Of a stretch of DNA of 64,000 bases, positions 7,752 to 16,303 are shown one piece after another. Both the position numbers and the translations under genes were made by a program. Within the stretch, counting starts at the first letter, position 1, and each line of letters opens with the position of its first letter. Under the pieces are notes generated by a model, which saw only the letters and a program-made list of their open reading frames with translations, made no database searches and had not been told where the DNA came from. This stretch comes from Marihabitans asiaticum (GTDB lineage: Bacteria; Actinomycetota; Actinomycetes; Actinomycetales; Dermatophilaceae). The stretch spans positions 682,001 to 746,000 of the forward strand of contig NZ_VIUW01000001.1 of assembly GCF_007828725.1 (NCBI RefSeq). The letters run 5' to 3'.

Positions 7752-9146
7752 ATGACAGCACAGGGGCTGGAGCAGGCACTGGCGAAGATGCAGGACAAGG
7801 GAGTCGACCCGCGCGCGCGGGCCGTCTTCGAGTCCTACTGGAGGCAGCTGGCCGAGGGCGCCGCCGGCCTGATCCCGGAGGACTCGATCGAGCCGATGGG
7901 TGAGGTGCCCGAGCTGACCGAGATCGATGTCACCGACGAGGAGCGGGCGGCTGCGCTCGGCCAGGTGGCGATCGTCAAGCTCAACGGCGGGCTGGGCACG
8001 AGCATGGGGATGTCTGGGCCCAAGACCGCGCTCGTGGCGATGGAGGGGCTGACCTTCATCGACATCATCGCCCGCCAGGTGCTCGGTCTGGGCGAGCGAT
8101 TCGGCGTGCGCCCGCCGCTGGTGCTGATGAACTCCTTCCGTACTCGCGAGCCGTCGCTGGAGGCGTTGCGGGCCTACCCCGAGCTGGCCGAGCAGTCCCT
8201 GCCGCTGGACTTCGTCCAGTCGATGGAGCCCAAGCTGCGCGCCGACGACCTCACCCCGGTCGAGCACCCGGCGGACCCCAGCCTGGAGTGGTGCCCGCCC
8301 GGCCACGGCGATGTCTACGTCTCCCTGGCCGCCAGCGGGATCCTCGGCCAGATGCAGGAGCACGGGATCCGCTACGTCTTCATCTCCAACGCCGACAACC
8401 TCGGCGCCAGCTGCGACCCGGACATCGCGGCGTGGCTGCTGCGCGAGGACCTGCCCTACGCCGCCGAGGTCACCGAGCGCACCGCCAACGACCGCAAGGG
8501 CGGGCATCTCGCGGTGCGCAAGAGCGACGGGCGGCTGGTCCTGCGCGACTCCGCGATGGTCCCCGAGGGCGAGGACCACTACTTCCAGGACACCGAGCGC
8601 CACCAGTGGTTCCATACGAACAACCTCTGGGTCAGCGTCGACCACCTCGCCGCGATGCTCGGCGAGCAGGAGGGCGGGCTCGGCCTGCCGATCGTCGTCA
8701 ACCGCAAGACCGTCGACCCCACCGACAAGAGCTCGACCAAGGTGATCCAGATCGAGTCGGCGATGGGCGCGGCGATCGAGCGGTTCGACGGCAGCCAGGC
8801 CATCCGCGTGCCGCGCAGCCGCTTCCGCCCGGTGAAGACGACCAACGAGCTGCTCCTGCTGCGCAGCGACCTCTTCGGTCTCGACGGGGACTCCCTGGTC
8901 CAGGCTGCCTCGGACCGGCCCGACCCGGTGATCTCGCTGGACGACCACTACAAACTCATCGCGGACTTCGACGCGCGGTTCCCGCACGGCTCGCCGTCGC
9001 TGCGCGAGTGCACCTCCTTGACCGTCGAGGGTGACATCACCTTCGGTGCCGACGTCTCCTGCGCCGGTGAGGTGACGGTCTCCGCCGCCCAGCCGGCGGA
9101 GGTGCCCGACCGGACGCGTCTCGAGGGTGACGTGCAGCTGTCGTGA
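7752..9146 (+). CDS. UTP--glucose-1-phosphate uridylyltransferase, UDPGP (UGP2-like) type
   Basis: This 464-residue enzyme makes UDP-glucose from UTP and glucose-1-phosphate for cell-wall and capsule sugars. The nucleotide-binding signature VAIVKLNGGLGTSMGMSGPK at about residues 75-94, the uridine-site GHGDVYVSL and FISNADNLGA, and the lysine-bearing FRPVKTTNELLLLRSD place it in the UDPGP family shared with eukaryotic UGP2. The shorter GalU type common in other bacteria is a different family. It occupies the galU slot of the conserved actinobacterial locus. Its stop overlaps the next gene's GTG, so the two are translationally coupled. Confidence 0.9.
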   Translation: MTAQGLEQALAKMQDKGVDPRARAVFESYWRQLAEGAAGLIPEDSIEPMGEVPELTEIDVTDEERAAALGQVAIVKLNGGLGTSMGMSGPKTALVAMEGLTFIDIIARQVLGLGERFGVRPPLVLMNSFRTREPSLEALRAYPELAEQSLPLDFVQSMEPKLRADDLTPVEHPADPSLEWCPPGHGDVYVSLAASGILGQMQEHGIRYVFISNADNLGASCDPDIAAWLLREDLPYAAEVTERTANDRKGGHLAVRKSDGRLVLRDSAMVPEGEDHYFQDTERHQWFHTNNLWVSVDHLAAMLGEQEGGLGLPIVVNRKTVDPTDKSSTKVIQIESAMGAAIERFDGSQAIRVPRSRFRPVKTTNELLLLRSDLFGLDGDSLVQAASDRPDPVISLDDHYKLIADFDARFPHGSPSLRECTSLTVEGDITFGADVSCAGEVTVSAAQPAEVPDRTRLEGDVQLS

Positions 9147-9790
9147 GCGTGCTGCGCCGCATCCTCGGGGGGCGGGCCGACAGGGCCAGCTGGCCGGTCG
9201 AGCTGCGCGGCCGCACCCCGGGCGGTGAGCAGGTGCTGCTGCGCGAGCTGCGCGCCGGCGACGAGCGGGAGTTCGTGCAGGCCCGCTCGCGCAACGCATC
9301 CTGGCTGCGGCCGTGGGATGCGACCCCGCCGGTGCCGGGGGCGAGCGAGGACTTCGGGAGCTATCAGGCGCGGATGGACTCGGACGCGCGAAGGGGGGCC
9401 GCCCTCCCCTTCGTCGTCGTCGTGGACGACCGCCTGGTCGGTCAGCTGACGGTGAGCAGCATCATCCTCGGGTCGTTCCGGTCGTGCACGCTCGGGTACT
9501 GGGTCGTCGAGGAGGTAGCCGGCCGGGGGATCGCGCCGACGGCGGTGGCGCTCGCCGGCGACCATGTGCTGGGTGCGCTCGGGCTGCACCGGGTCGAGAT
9601 CAACATCCGGCCGGAGAACACCGCCTCGCTGGCGGTCGTACGCAAGCTGGGCCTGCGTGACGAGGGCCTGCGTGCGCGGTACCTGCACATCGACGGCGAC
9701 TGGCGCGACCACCGCTCGTTTGCCGTGCTGGCCGAGGACCTCGGCGAAGGGGGTCTGATGGGTCGCTTGCACGCCGCACCACCGGGATGA
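9143..9790 (+). CDS. RimJ/RimL-type GNAT N-acetyltransferase
   Basis: This is a 215-residue GNAT protein. The N-terminal strand pair VLLRELRAGDEREFVQARSRN, then SWLRPWDATPP, the acetyl-CoA region SCTLGYWVVEEVAGRGIAPTAV and the closing NIRPENTASLAVVRKLGLRDEGLRARYLHIDGDWRDHRSFAVL match RimJ-type enzymes, which acetylate protein N-termini. It starts with a GTG overlapping the upstream TGA (GTGA). In most actinobacteria a moeA/glp gene stands between galU and rimJ; here there is none. The CGAAGGGG octamer occurs three times in the gene (9389, 9404, 9745 region, both orientations). Confidence 0.87.
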   Translation: MSVLRRILGGRADRASWPVELRGRTPGGEQVLLRELRAGDEREFVQARSRNASWLRPWDATPPVPGASEDFGSYQARMDSDARRGAALPFVVVVDDRLVGQLTVSSIILGSFRSCTLGYWVVEEVAGRGIAPTAVALAGDHVLGALGLHRVEINIRPENTASLAVVRKLGLRDEGLRARYLHIDGDWRDHRSFAVLAEDLGEGGLMGRLHAAPPG

Positions 9791-9858
9791 GGGCCCGCGT
9801 GCGAGACGGCCGCCGCGACACACCGTGCTGCCTCACCAGTCACAGGAGTTCCCCTTCA

Positions 9859-9864
9859 TAGTCT
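9859..9864 (+). promoter_or_regulatory. -10 box for leaderless SepX/GlpR-like mRNA
   Basis: TAGTCT is followed by six bases (GGCGTC) and the GTG at 9871. The same hexamer and spacing occur before the penicillin-acylase gene. Confidence 0.55.
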
Positions 9865-9870
9865 GGCGTC

Positions 9871-10848
9871 GTGCAGTCGAGCAGCCTGATCTTCGTCGTC
9901 GTCGTGGCGATCTGGGCTGCATATCTTGTGCAGTACTGGGTCAGGCGCCGCGATCACCTCGCGACGATCCGCTCGGTCGACCGGTTCTCGGCCGCGATGC
10001 GTGTCCTCGACGCCCACCGGTTGAGCCAGACCGAGCAGCCGGCCCGGTCCTACGTCGTCTCTCCCGCGCGCGCTGCTCGGCCGGAGGTCGTCGTCAAGCG
10101 CGGCGCGCCGGAGGCGCGGCAGCGTGATTCGGTCGGCCGCCTCGACCGGACCGCCTCCTTCGCCACCCGACCGACACCGGCTTCGTCCCGGCCGGGCGCC
10201 GTGGCAGCCGTCGTCGACGCGCCGCGCAAGGTGCGGGGCCTGGCCCTGCTGACCCATCTCGTGCTGCTCCCGCTCACCCTCCTGCTCGCCGCCGTCGGCC
10301 CGCTGCCGTGGCTCGTCCCGGGTCTTCTCCTCGTCGGCCTCGTCGCGTCCTTCGGGTGGCTGCGCCAGGACGTGCGGGCCGAGCAGGCGCGACGCAGCGC
10401 TCAGCGTGGCCACGCACGTCGGGCCGCGAGCGCCCGCCCCAGCTCTGTCGGCCACGCCGAAGGCGTCGACCGCGTCCACCCCGCCGAGGACCGCGCAGCC
10501 GTGCGGGCCGCGGTGGCCCGGCCGGCGCCGCAGCACCGCGACGTCGCCGCCGAGGCGGACGAGGTGGCTACGGACTCCCCCTTCGACGTCGAGGACCGTG
10601 CCGGCGAGCAGGTTCCCCCTTCGCCGTCGGCCGACGACCACCCGACCGGGCACGACCCGGCCGAGGACGGCACGTGGGAGCCGGTGCCGGTCCCGCGGCC
10701 CACGTACACGATGAAGGCGAAGGCGCCCGCGCGCCCCGTCACCGAGGAGCCGGTGGCCGCCGCTGCGAGCGGCGACGCTCCCCAGGCGCTGCCGGCCATC
10801 GACGACGACGTGGACGACGTCGTCGCCCCCCGCGCGATCACGGGCTGA
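9871..10848 (+). CDS. SepX/GlpR-like membrane protein, probable cell-division factor
   Basis: This 325-residue protein begins with a single membrane helix (SSLIFVVVVAIWAAYLVQYW), then a conserved-looking basic segment RRRDHLATIRSVDRFSAAMRVL, a variable linker, two more membrane helices at about residues 115-160, and a long acidic disordered tail. The layout and its place directly after rimJ match Rv0996, Streptomyces SepX and Corynebacterium GlpR, membrane proteins that act at the division septum; GlpR binds the gephyrin-like protein Glp. The assignment rests on topology and synteny. Notably, the glp/moeA partner gene is absent from this locus. The start is fixed by the -10 box six bases upstream. 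Confidence 0.65.
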   Translation: MQSSSLIFVVVVAIWAAYLVQYWVRRRDHLATIRSVDRFSAAMRVLDAHRLSQTEQPARSYVVSPARAARPEVVVKRGAPEARQRDSVGRLDRTASFATRPTPASSRPGAVAAVVDAPRKVRGLALLTHLVLLPLTLLLAAVGPLPWLVPGLLLVGLVASFGWLRQDVRAEQARRSAQRGHARRAASARPSSVGHAEGVDRVHPAEDRAAVRAAVARPAPQHRDVAAEADEVATDSPFDVEDRAGEQVPPSPSADDHPTGHDPAEDGTWEPVPVPRPTYTMKAKAPARPVTEEPVAAAASGDAPQALPAIDDDVDDVVAPRAITG

Positions 10849-10885
10849 CCCGCTTCCTTCGCAGCCGCCGCGTCCGAGCGCGCGG

Positions 10886-12211
10886 TCAGGACGACCGGTA
10901 GGGCGACTCCCCGGGCTTGATCTCCGAGGACTCCTCGCTCTCGGCGACCTCCTGCTCTACCTCGGCGTGCTCCTCCGGCGTGAGTAGCGCCTCGGGCGAG
11001 CTGACCTCCGGCGGATCGGGGTCGAGCAGGTGGTGGGAGACGGCGTTGAGCACGGCGACGAGGGGGACGGCCACGAGCGCCCCGAAGATCCCGGCGACGA
11101 TGACGCCTGCGGCGATCGCGAGGATCACCGCGAGTGGGTGCACCCGGACCGCGCGACCCAGCAGGAGTGGCTGCAGCACGTTGGACTCGACCTGCTGCAC
11201 GAGGACGACGACGCCGAACATGAGCAGAGCGGTCACCGGGCCCTGAGCGACGAGCGCGAGGATCACGGCGATGAAGCCGGAGACGAAGGCACCGATGACC
11301 GGGACGAACGCGCCGAGGAAGACGAGCAGGGCGATGCCCGACGCGAACGGGACCCCGAGGAGCATGGCGCCCAGGCTGATCCCGATGGCGTCGGCTCCCG
11401 CGACGAGGATGGTCGCCCGGGTGAAGGCCTTGAGCTGGCCCCAGGCGATCTGGCCGCTGGACATGATCTTGGTCCGTGCCGTGCGGGGGAAGAGTCGCAC
11501 GATCCAGCTCCAGATCGCCGGGCCGTCGTAGAGGAAGAAGAAGAGGGTGAAGAGGGCGATGACCGCCCCGGTGAGGACCGTCCCGACGGTGAAGCCGGCC
11601 TGCGCCGCGTACTGACCCAGCTCGCCGCTCTGCCCCACCCGGTCGCGTGCCTGCTCGATGTACTGGCTCAGCTGGCCGTCGGAGAGGCCGAAGGTGTCAC
11701 GGAGCCAGGTGCGGATGCTGCCGATGCCCTCGCTGACCTGGCTCGACATGTCGTCGAACTGGTGGGTGAACTGGTTCACGACGAAGCTGACCAGGACCGA
11801 GATGACCGCCAGGGTCCCGATGACGGTCAGCCCGGAGGCCAGCCCGCGCGGCATGATCGCGTTGAGCCGGCGGAAGATCGGGTGCAGCAGGGCGGCGAGC
11901 AGCACGGCGACGATGACGGGGAAGACGACCTGCGCCATGATGCTCATCAGCTTGAGCAGGGCCAGGATGCCGACGCCGATGACCAAGGTGCGCCAGGTCC
12001 ACTCGCTCGCGGCGCGCACCATCGGCGGCACGAAGTGACGGTCCTCGCGGTTCTCGGCCGAGGGGCGCGACTCGACGACGATCGGCCGAGGCACGGTGCT
12101 CGCCTGGCCCTCCCGAACCGCCGCGACGACGTCGGCCACGGACGGCAGCCGGCGACGCCGAGGAGTGGGGTCCGGGGAGCCGGAGGTGTCGGGCTGGTGA
12201 TCCTCTGGCAT
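10886..12211 (-). CDS. AI-2E family transporter (YdiK/PerM-like permease)
   Basis: This 441-residue membrane protein has a polar N-terminal tail of about 65 residues, seven to eight membrane helices and an acidic C-terminal tail. The long periplasmic-type segment between helices 3 and 4 (FDDMSSQVSEGIGSIRTWLRD) and the strongly conserved end region FLGAFVPVIGAFVSGFIAVI, VQQVESNVLQPLLLGRAVRVHPLAV and FGALVAVPLVAVLNAV define the family. Substrates vary (autoinducer-2, ions, unknown), so none is assigned. The start ATG at 12211 has GAGGA seven bases upstream; a longer frame to 12247 lacks one. Confidence 0.85.
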   Translation of the reverse strand: MPEDHQPDTSGSPDPTPRRRRLPSVADVVAAVREGQASTVPRPIVVESRPSAENREDRHFVPPMVRAASEWTWRTLVIGVGILALLKLMSIMAQVVFPVIVAVLLAALLHPIFRRLNAIMPRGLASGLTVIGTLAVISVLVSFVVNQFTHQFDDMSSQVSEGIGSIRTWLRDTFGLSDGQLSQYIEQARDRVGQSGELGQYAAQAGFTVGTVLTGAVIALFTLFFFLYDGPAIWSWIVRLFPRTARTKIMSSGQIAWGQLKAFTRATILVAGADAIGISLGAMLLGVPFASGIALLVFLGAFVPVIGAFVSGFIAVILALVAQGPVTALLMFGVVVLVQQVESNVLQPLLLGRAVRVHPLAVILAIAAGVIVAGIFGALVAVPLVAVLNAVSHHLLDPDPPEVSSPEALLTPEEHAEVEQEVAESEESSEIKPGESPYRSS

Positions 12212-12294
12212 CGGTGTCCTCGCAGGTCGGGCGCGTGTTCTCGGCAACGGCGAAGGGGGCGTGCCGCGCCCGACGCTTCGGTGAGCCTAGTCGT

Positions 12295-12324
12295 TTGGCC
12301 CGGGTGGATCGCTCGGTGTTATCG
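12295..12324 (+). promoter_or_regulatory. candidate promoter of tRNA-Ala
   Basis: TTGGCC (12295-12300) and TTATCG (12319-12324) are separated by 18 bases and end 14 bases before the tRNA. The match to sigma-70 -35/-10 is moderate. Confidence 0.4.
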
Positions 12325-12338
12325 TGGCCGCTGCACCT

Positions 12339-12414
<76 letters not shown>

Positions 12415-12433
12415 TGTGACCCGACATCTCACG

Positions 12434-12461
12434 GACCCTCGAGCCACCGGGCTTGAGGGTC
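12434..12461 (+). terminator. hairpin terminator after tRNA-Ala
   Basis: GACCCTCGAGCC and GGCTTGAGGGTC form a 12-pair stem with one mismatch and a four-base loop, followed by TTGT. It starts 20 bases after the tRNA. Confidence 0.65.
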
Positions 12462-12476
12462 TTGTCATGTCACCAG

Positions 12477-12533
12477 CGAGTGAGCGCAACACGCCGCTAC
12501 GCGCACGGGGTAGCGGCGTGTCGCGCTCACTCG
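12477..12533. repeat. long inverted repeat, 24-base arms
   Basis: Arms 12477-12500 and 12510-12533 are complementary over 24 positions with a single A/C mismatch and a nine-base loop. The core of each arm is ACACGCCGCTAC / GTAGCGGCGTGT. It follows the tRNA terminator and precedes the end of the - strand helicase gene, so it could end that transcript. The length is greater than a terminator needs. Confidence 0.75.
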
Positions 12534-12577
12534 CGACGGCGGGGGCAGGCGGGATATCGGAGAGGTTTGATCCCTGC

Positions 12578-15500
12578 TCAAGGCGTGCGGGAGTCCGTCA
12601 CCAGGCCCATGAAGGCACCCAGCGCGCGCAGCTCGCCGGGGCTGCGGGGGGCGGCCTCGACCAGCCGTGGCGACATCACGACGTAGGCGGCGTGCTGGCC
12701 GCGAGAGATCGCGACGTTGAGCCGGTTGCGGCTGAGCAGGAATCGCAGGCCGCGGCTCACGTCGTGCACCGTCGAGGCGCACATCGAGACGATCACCACC
12801 GGCGCCTGCTGACCCTGGAGCTTGTCGACGGTGCCGACGACGGTCTCGTTAAGCCCCGCGGCGTCGAGGGCCGCGCGCACCGTGCGCACCTGATGGTTGT
12901 AGGCGGTGACGACGAGCACGTCAGCGGGGCGAAGGGGGCGAGCGCCGCCGCCCTCGTCGGCTCCGGGGTCGGTCCAGGTGCGGCCCTGGAGCGAGGTGAT
13001 GAGGTCACGGATCGCCTCCGCCTCCTCCGGGGAGGACGTACGCCGGTCGGCATGGTCCACGGGCACGACGTGCAGCCCGGGGGCGACGCCCTCCAGCGAG
13101 CGCGCGCCGGTCACGCCGGCCTTGCTGCCCAGCTGGTCGTCGTACGCGAGGCGTGAGATCGGTGCCGTGAGGTCGGGGTGCATCCGCCACGTGTCGGGCA
13201 GGAAGTACCCGAGGTCCTCCGGCATCGTCGAGGCGCCATCGATCAGCCACCCCAGGGCGGAGGCGTCGACCGGCTCGGAGTGGGTGCCCTGGCTGACCTG
13301 CGGCAGCTGCTGCGGGTCGCCGAGGAGCAGTAGCAGCCGGCCGGCGGTCGAGACCGCCACGGTCGGCGCCACCGCGAACTGGCCAGCCTCGTCGACGACG
13401 ACGAGATCGCACTGCCCGGGCTCGATCCGCTCCGGGTGGGTGAGATCCCACGCCGTCCCCCCGATGACGTACCCCCGCCCGGCCTCGTCGTGCTCGGCGG
13501 CGAAGCCGGCGTGCCCGTAGCCCTCGAGCACGGTCCAGGCGGGCTGATCCCCCTTCGCGTCCCGCTTGCCGACCTGCCCCGCGGGGACGCCCGCCTCGAC
13601 CACGGCGTCGAGGAAGTTCTCGACCGCCGCGTGGCTCTGCGAAGTCACGGCCACCCGCCACCGGTGGGTCAGGACCAGCTCGGCGACGACGCGGGAGCCG
13701 ACATAGGTCTTGCCCGTGCCCGGCGGCCCCTGCACCGCGAGGTAGGAGTGGTCGAGGGCCAGCAGGGCGTCGCGCACGTCCGCGACGCTGTCACCGGTGC
13801 GCGGCAGATGGGTGCGCCCGGTGAGGCGCGGCGGGACCCGCCGGAGCAGGTCGAGCGCGGGCGTGGCCGGCGCTGCGGCAGCGCCCTCGGCGTCGAGGGC
13901 CTCGAAGGCGACCCGCTCGAGCGCCTCGACGATCTTGCCGGCCGGCGGGGGAGCGCTGGGGCCGAGACCGATCGGGAGGCAGTGGTAATCCTCGCCCCCG
14001 TTCGGCAGCTTCTCCGCGACGACGATGGTGCTCACCTCCACCCCGTGCTCGTCGACGGTGGAGGAGAGGTCCTGGATCGTCACCTCGCGAGCGCCGTGCG
14101 GGAGCTTGTCCTTGGCCAGGCACGGCGGCACCGGGTCGCCGTAGACGGCGACGAGCGACCCACCGACCCGGCTGGCGAGCCCAGGGTTGAGCTCACCACG
14201 AAGCTCGAGGAGGCGCACTGGGTTGCTGCGCGGGGTGGGCCGCTGCCACGGCTGCAGCACGCGGGCGGACTCGGTGACGAAGACATCGCCGGAGCGCACC
14301 CACTGCTCCGCCGGGCTCTCGAGCCGGTCGAAGTGACCCCACCAGTGCGGCTTGGCCTCGCGGCGGTGGTACTGCACCGCGGCGCCGAGCATCGCCAGGG
14401 CCTGCTGCTCGGCGGTGCGCTGCTCTCGGGGGAGGTCGCCGAGACGCTCGCGGACGGCGACCTCGACCGGGTGCTCGTCCTCGACCTGCTCGTCCGGGTC
14501 CGGCGCCGCGCGCCCGGGTGTGGGCGCGATGCCGTACTCATCGGCTCGCGCCAGCAGCCAGTCCCGCAGCCGGAGCGTCGAGAGGCAGTCGTACTCGTTG
14601 TACTGCCGGATGTCCTCGAGCCGCTCGGCCGCCAACGCCCCGTCGCCGTCGAGCCCGGCCTGGACGTAGCGGTGGTACTCCACGATCGAGTCCCCGCCGC
14701 CGGTCACCCCGTCGGCGTCGCGCAGCTCATCGCCCATGTAGAGGGGTTCGAGCTTCTTGATCGAGTACGACCCGGTCCCGACCCGGACCCCCGCCTTGAC
14801 CACGGGGTAGAGGTCGACGAACACGCCGTCGACGAGCAGCGCGTCGACCACTTGCTGCCCGACACCATGGCGGGCGGCGAGGCGGAGCAGGGCGGCCCGC
14901 TCGTAGTCGGCGTAGTGGTAGACGTGCAGGTCCGGCCAACGGCGCCGCCGCTCCTGCAGCCAGCCGAGGAAGTCCATCAGCGCCCGGCCCTCGTCGGCCC
15001 GGCTGTGCGCCCAGAAGGCCCGGTAGGTCTGGGCTCCGCCGTCGTGGGTGAGGCAGCCGAAGAGGTACTCCAGCCCCCACACCCGTGACCCCGGCTCGTG
15101 CCACATCGGGTCGCCCTCGAAGTCGAAGAACACATCGCCCTCGCTCGGCGGCGGCAGGATCGCCAGGGCGCCGGGGGTGTGCACCTCCACGGGCAGCGAC
15201 GCCTCGCCGGACGTGCCGTGGGACGCTGTCTCGCGGGCGCGCAGCTGGAGTCGTGCCTGCGCCCGGAGCCGCTGCAGGCGGTCGGGGCGCAGCCCGGGGA
15301 CTCGGGCGTCCTCGGGCAGGTCGGCCAGCCCGGTGATCGTCTCGACCCCGACCGCGGTGAGCCGGGCGCGCTGGTCGGCATGCACCCCGGCCACGAGCAG
15401 CACGTCGTCGCGCGCCTCGAGGTGGCGCTGGCAGTGCGGGCAGCTCAGGCACGCGTCCAGGCGGGGGTCACCCCAGCCGACGGGATCGTGCTCGGCCAGC

Positions 15501-16168
15501 TGGTCGGTGACCAGGCTGGTCAGTCGCGCCCGCCGGGCGCGGACCACCGGCAGCAGGTCGGCCAGCGCGGTGTCGCTCACCTCGTCGTCACCGAGGATCA
15601 GGCGGGCGAAGGGGGCGAGCCGCACCGCCCCCTTCGCCCCCCCGTCGAGGGCCGCCCGTGCCCGCTGGAGGATGTCGGCGTAGGCGCCGATCTGCAGCAG
15701 GGCGGTGACCGACTCGGACTGGGCGAGCTTGGCGTCGCAGACGATCCATGCGCCGTCGTCGCCGCGCACGAGGAAGTCGGCGAATCCCACGAGCGGGGTC
15801 GCGGTGCCTGGCAGCCCACCGTCGTAGACGCACGCCTGGTGGATGACCGCCACCTGGGGGTCGGCCATGAGGGCGAGGGTCTGGTGCATCGCCTCGCGGT
15901 AGCCCTGCGGGGTCGGAGCGGGTCTGACCGGGCTGCGCACCCCGCCCGGGTAGGCGGTGGCCAGGGCTAGCAGCACGCGCTGCTCGTGGGCGGTCCCGAG
16001 GTCAGCCGCCCGCGCCGCCACCTCGTCGACCTCGAGCGGGGAAGCGGGGGAGCGGCCGGTCGCGACGTCGAGCTCGGCGAGCAGGGCGTGCTCGCACTCG
16101 CCGGCCGCCCGGAGGTCGCTCGCGGAGAGGACGACCTGGCCGGGGGCGCCGCCGTCGGGGAAGAGCAT
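12578..16168 (-). CDS. TM0106-type RecB-like nuclease fused to RNase H-like domain and SF1 (Upf1-like) helicase
   Basis: This is a 1,196-residue protein with three parts. Residues ~1-270 are a Cas4/RecB-like PD-(D/E)XK nuclease (VGFADFLVRGDDGAWIVCDAKL), with a cysteine cluster LDACLSCPHCQRH that may bind an Fe-S centre. Residues ~340-560 are an RNase H-like exonuclease module (VFFDFEGDPMW, then ECDCLSTLRLRDWL-type NEYDCLSTLRLRDWL). The C-terminal ~480 residues are an SF1 helicase with Walker A GPPGTGKTYVGS, Walker B LVVVDEAGQ, GDPQQLPQVSQGTH and a final VAISRGQHAAYVV. The family is probably involved in DNA repair, but its substrate is not established. It is a single gene with a leaderless start (TAGCCT, seven bases, ATG). 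Confidence 0.85.
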   Translation of the reverse strand: MLFPDGGAPGQVVLSASDLRAAGECEHALLAELDVATGRSPASPLEVDEVAARAADLGTAHEQRVLLALATAYPGGVRSPVRPAPTPQGYREAMHQTLALMADPQVAVIHQACVYDGGLPGTATPLVGFADFLVRGDDGAWIVCDAKLAQSESVTALLQIGAYADILQRARAALDGGAKGAVRLAPFARLILGDDEVSDTALADLLPVVRARRARLTSLVTDQLAEHDPVGWGDPRLDACLSCPHCQRHLEARDDVLLVAGVHADQRARLTAVGVETITGLADLPEDARVPGLRPDRLQRLRAQARLQLRARETASHGTSGEASLPVEVHTPGALAILPPPSEGDVFFDFEGDPMWHEPGSRVWGLEYLFGCLTHDGGAQTYRAFWAHSRADEGRALMDFLGWLQERRRRWPDLHVYHYADYERAALLRLAARHGVGQQVVDALLVDGVFVDLYPVVKAGVRVGTGSYSIKKLEPLYMGDELRDADGVTGGGDSIVEYHRYVQAGLDGDGALAAERLEDIRQYNEYDCLSTLRLRDWLLARADEYGIAPTPGRAAPDPDEQVEDEHPVEVAVRERLGDLPREQRTAEQQALAMLGAAVQYHRREAKPHWWGHFDRLESPAEQWVRSGDVFVTESARVLQPWQRPTPRSNPVRLLELRGELNPGLASRVGGSLVAVYGDPVPPCLAKDKLPHGAREVTIQDLSSTVDEHGVEVSTIVVAEKLPNGGEDYHCLPIGLGPSAPPPAGKIVEALERVAFEALDAEGAAAAPATPALDLLRRVPPRLTGRTHLPRTGDSVADVRDALLALDHSYLAVQGPPGTGKTYVGSRVVAELVLTHRWRVAVTSQSHAAVENFLDAVVEAGVPAGQVGKRDAKGDQPAWTVLEGYGHAGFAAEHDEAGRGYVIGGTAWDLTHPERIEPGQCDLVVVDEAGQFAVAPTVAVSTAGRLLLLLGDPQQLPQVSQGTHSEPVDASALGWLIDGASTMPEDLGYFLPDTWRMHPDLTAPISRLAYDDQLGSKAGVTGARSLEGVAPGLHVVPVDHADRRTSSPEEAEAIRDLITSLQGRTWTDPGADEGGGARPLRPADVLVVTAYNHQVRTVRAALDAAGLNETVVGTVDKLQGQQAPVVIVSMCASTVHDVSRGLRFLLSRNRLNVAISRGQHAAYVVMSPRLVEAAPRSPGELRALGAFMGLVTDSRTP

Positions 16169-16175
16169 GGACCGA

Positions 16176-16181
16176 AGGCTA
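16176..16181 (-). promoter_or_regulatory. -10 box for leaderless nuclease/helicase mRNA
   Basis: The - strand reads TAGCCT, seven bases, ATG (start at 16168). No Shine-Dalgarno is present. Confidence 0.55.
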
Positions 16182-16219
16182 CGGCCGGGGGCCGACAGCG
16201 CGTCCGGGTCGGGCGACCC

Positions 16220-16292
16220 TGCAGCAGTTTGGTGTCGGTGCCGCACCTGCATCTGCTGCACCGACACCGAAGTGCTGCATGCAGCAGTTTGG
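16220..16292. repeat. palindromic repeat element between pmt and the helicase gene
   Basis: GGTGTCGGTG (16231-16240) pairs with CACCGACACC (16259-16268). Outside it, TGCAGCA (16220-16226) pairs with TGCTGCA (16273-16279). A second copy of GCAGCAGTTTGG (16221-16232) follows at 16281-16292. The unit lies in the 135-base gap downstream of the mannosyltransferase and upstream of the helicase promoter, both on the - strand, so it may act as a terminator. Its composite form resembles the other repeat elements in this window. Confidence 0.65.
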
Positions 16293-16303
16293 AGGGGCCG
16301 GGG

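Noticed and set aside
12222-12284. GTCGGGCGCG/CGCGCCCGAC hairpin upstream of the AI-2E gene
   Set aside because: Ten-pair stem with a loop of over 30 bases, expected by chance in GC-rich DNA; no functional sign.
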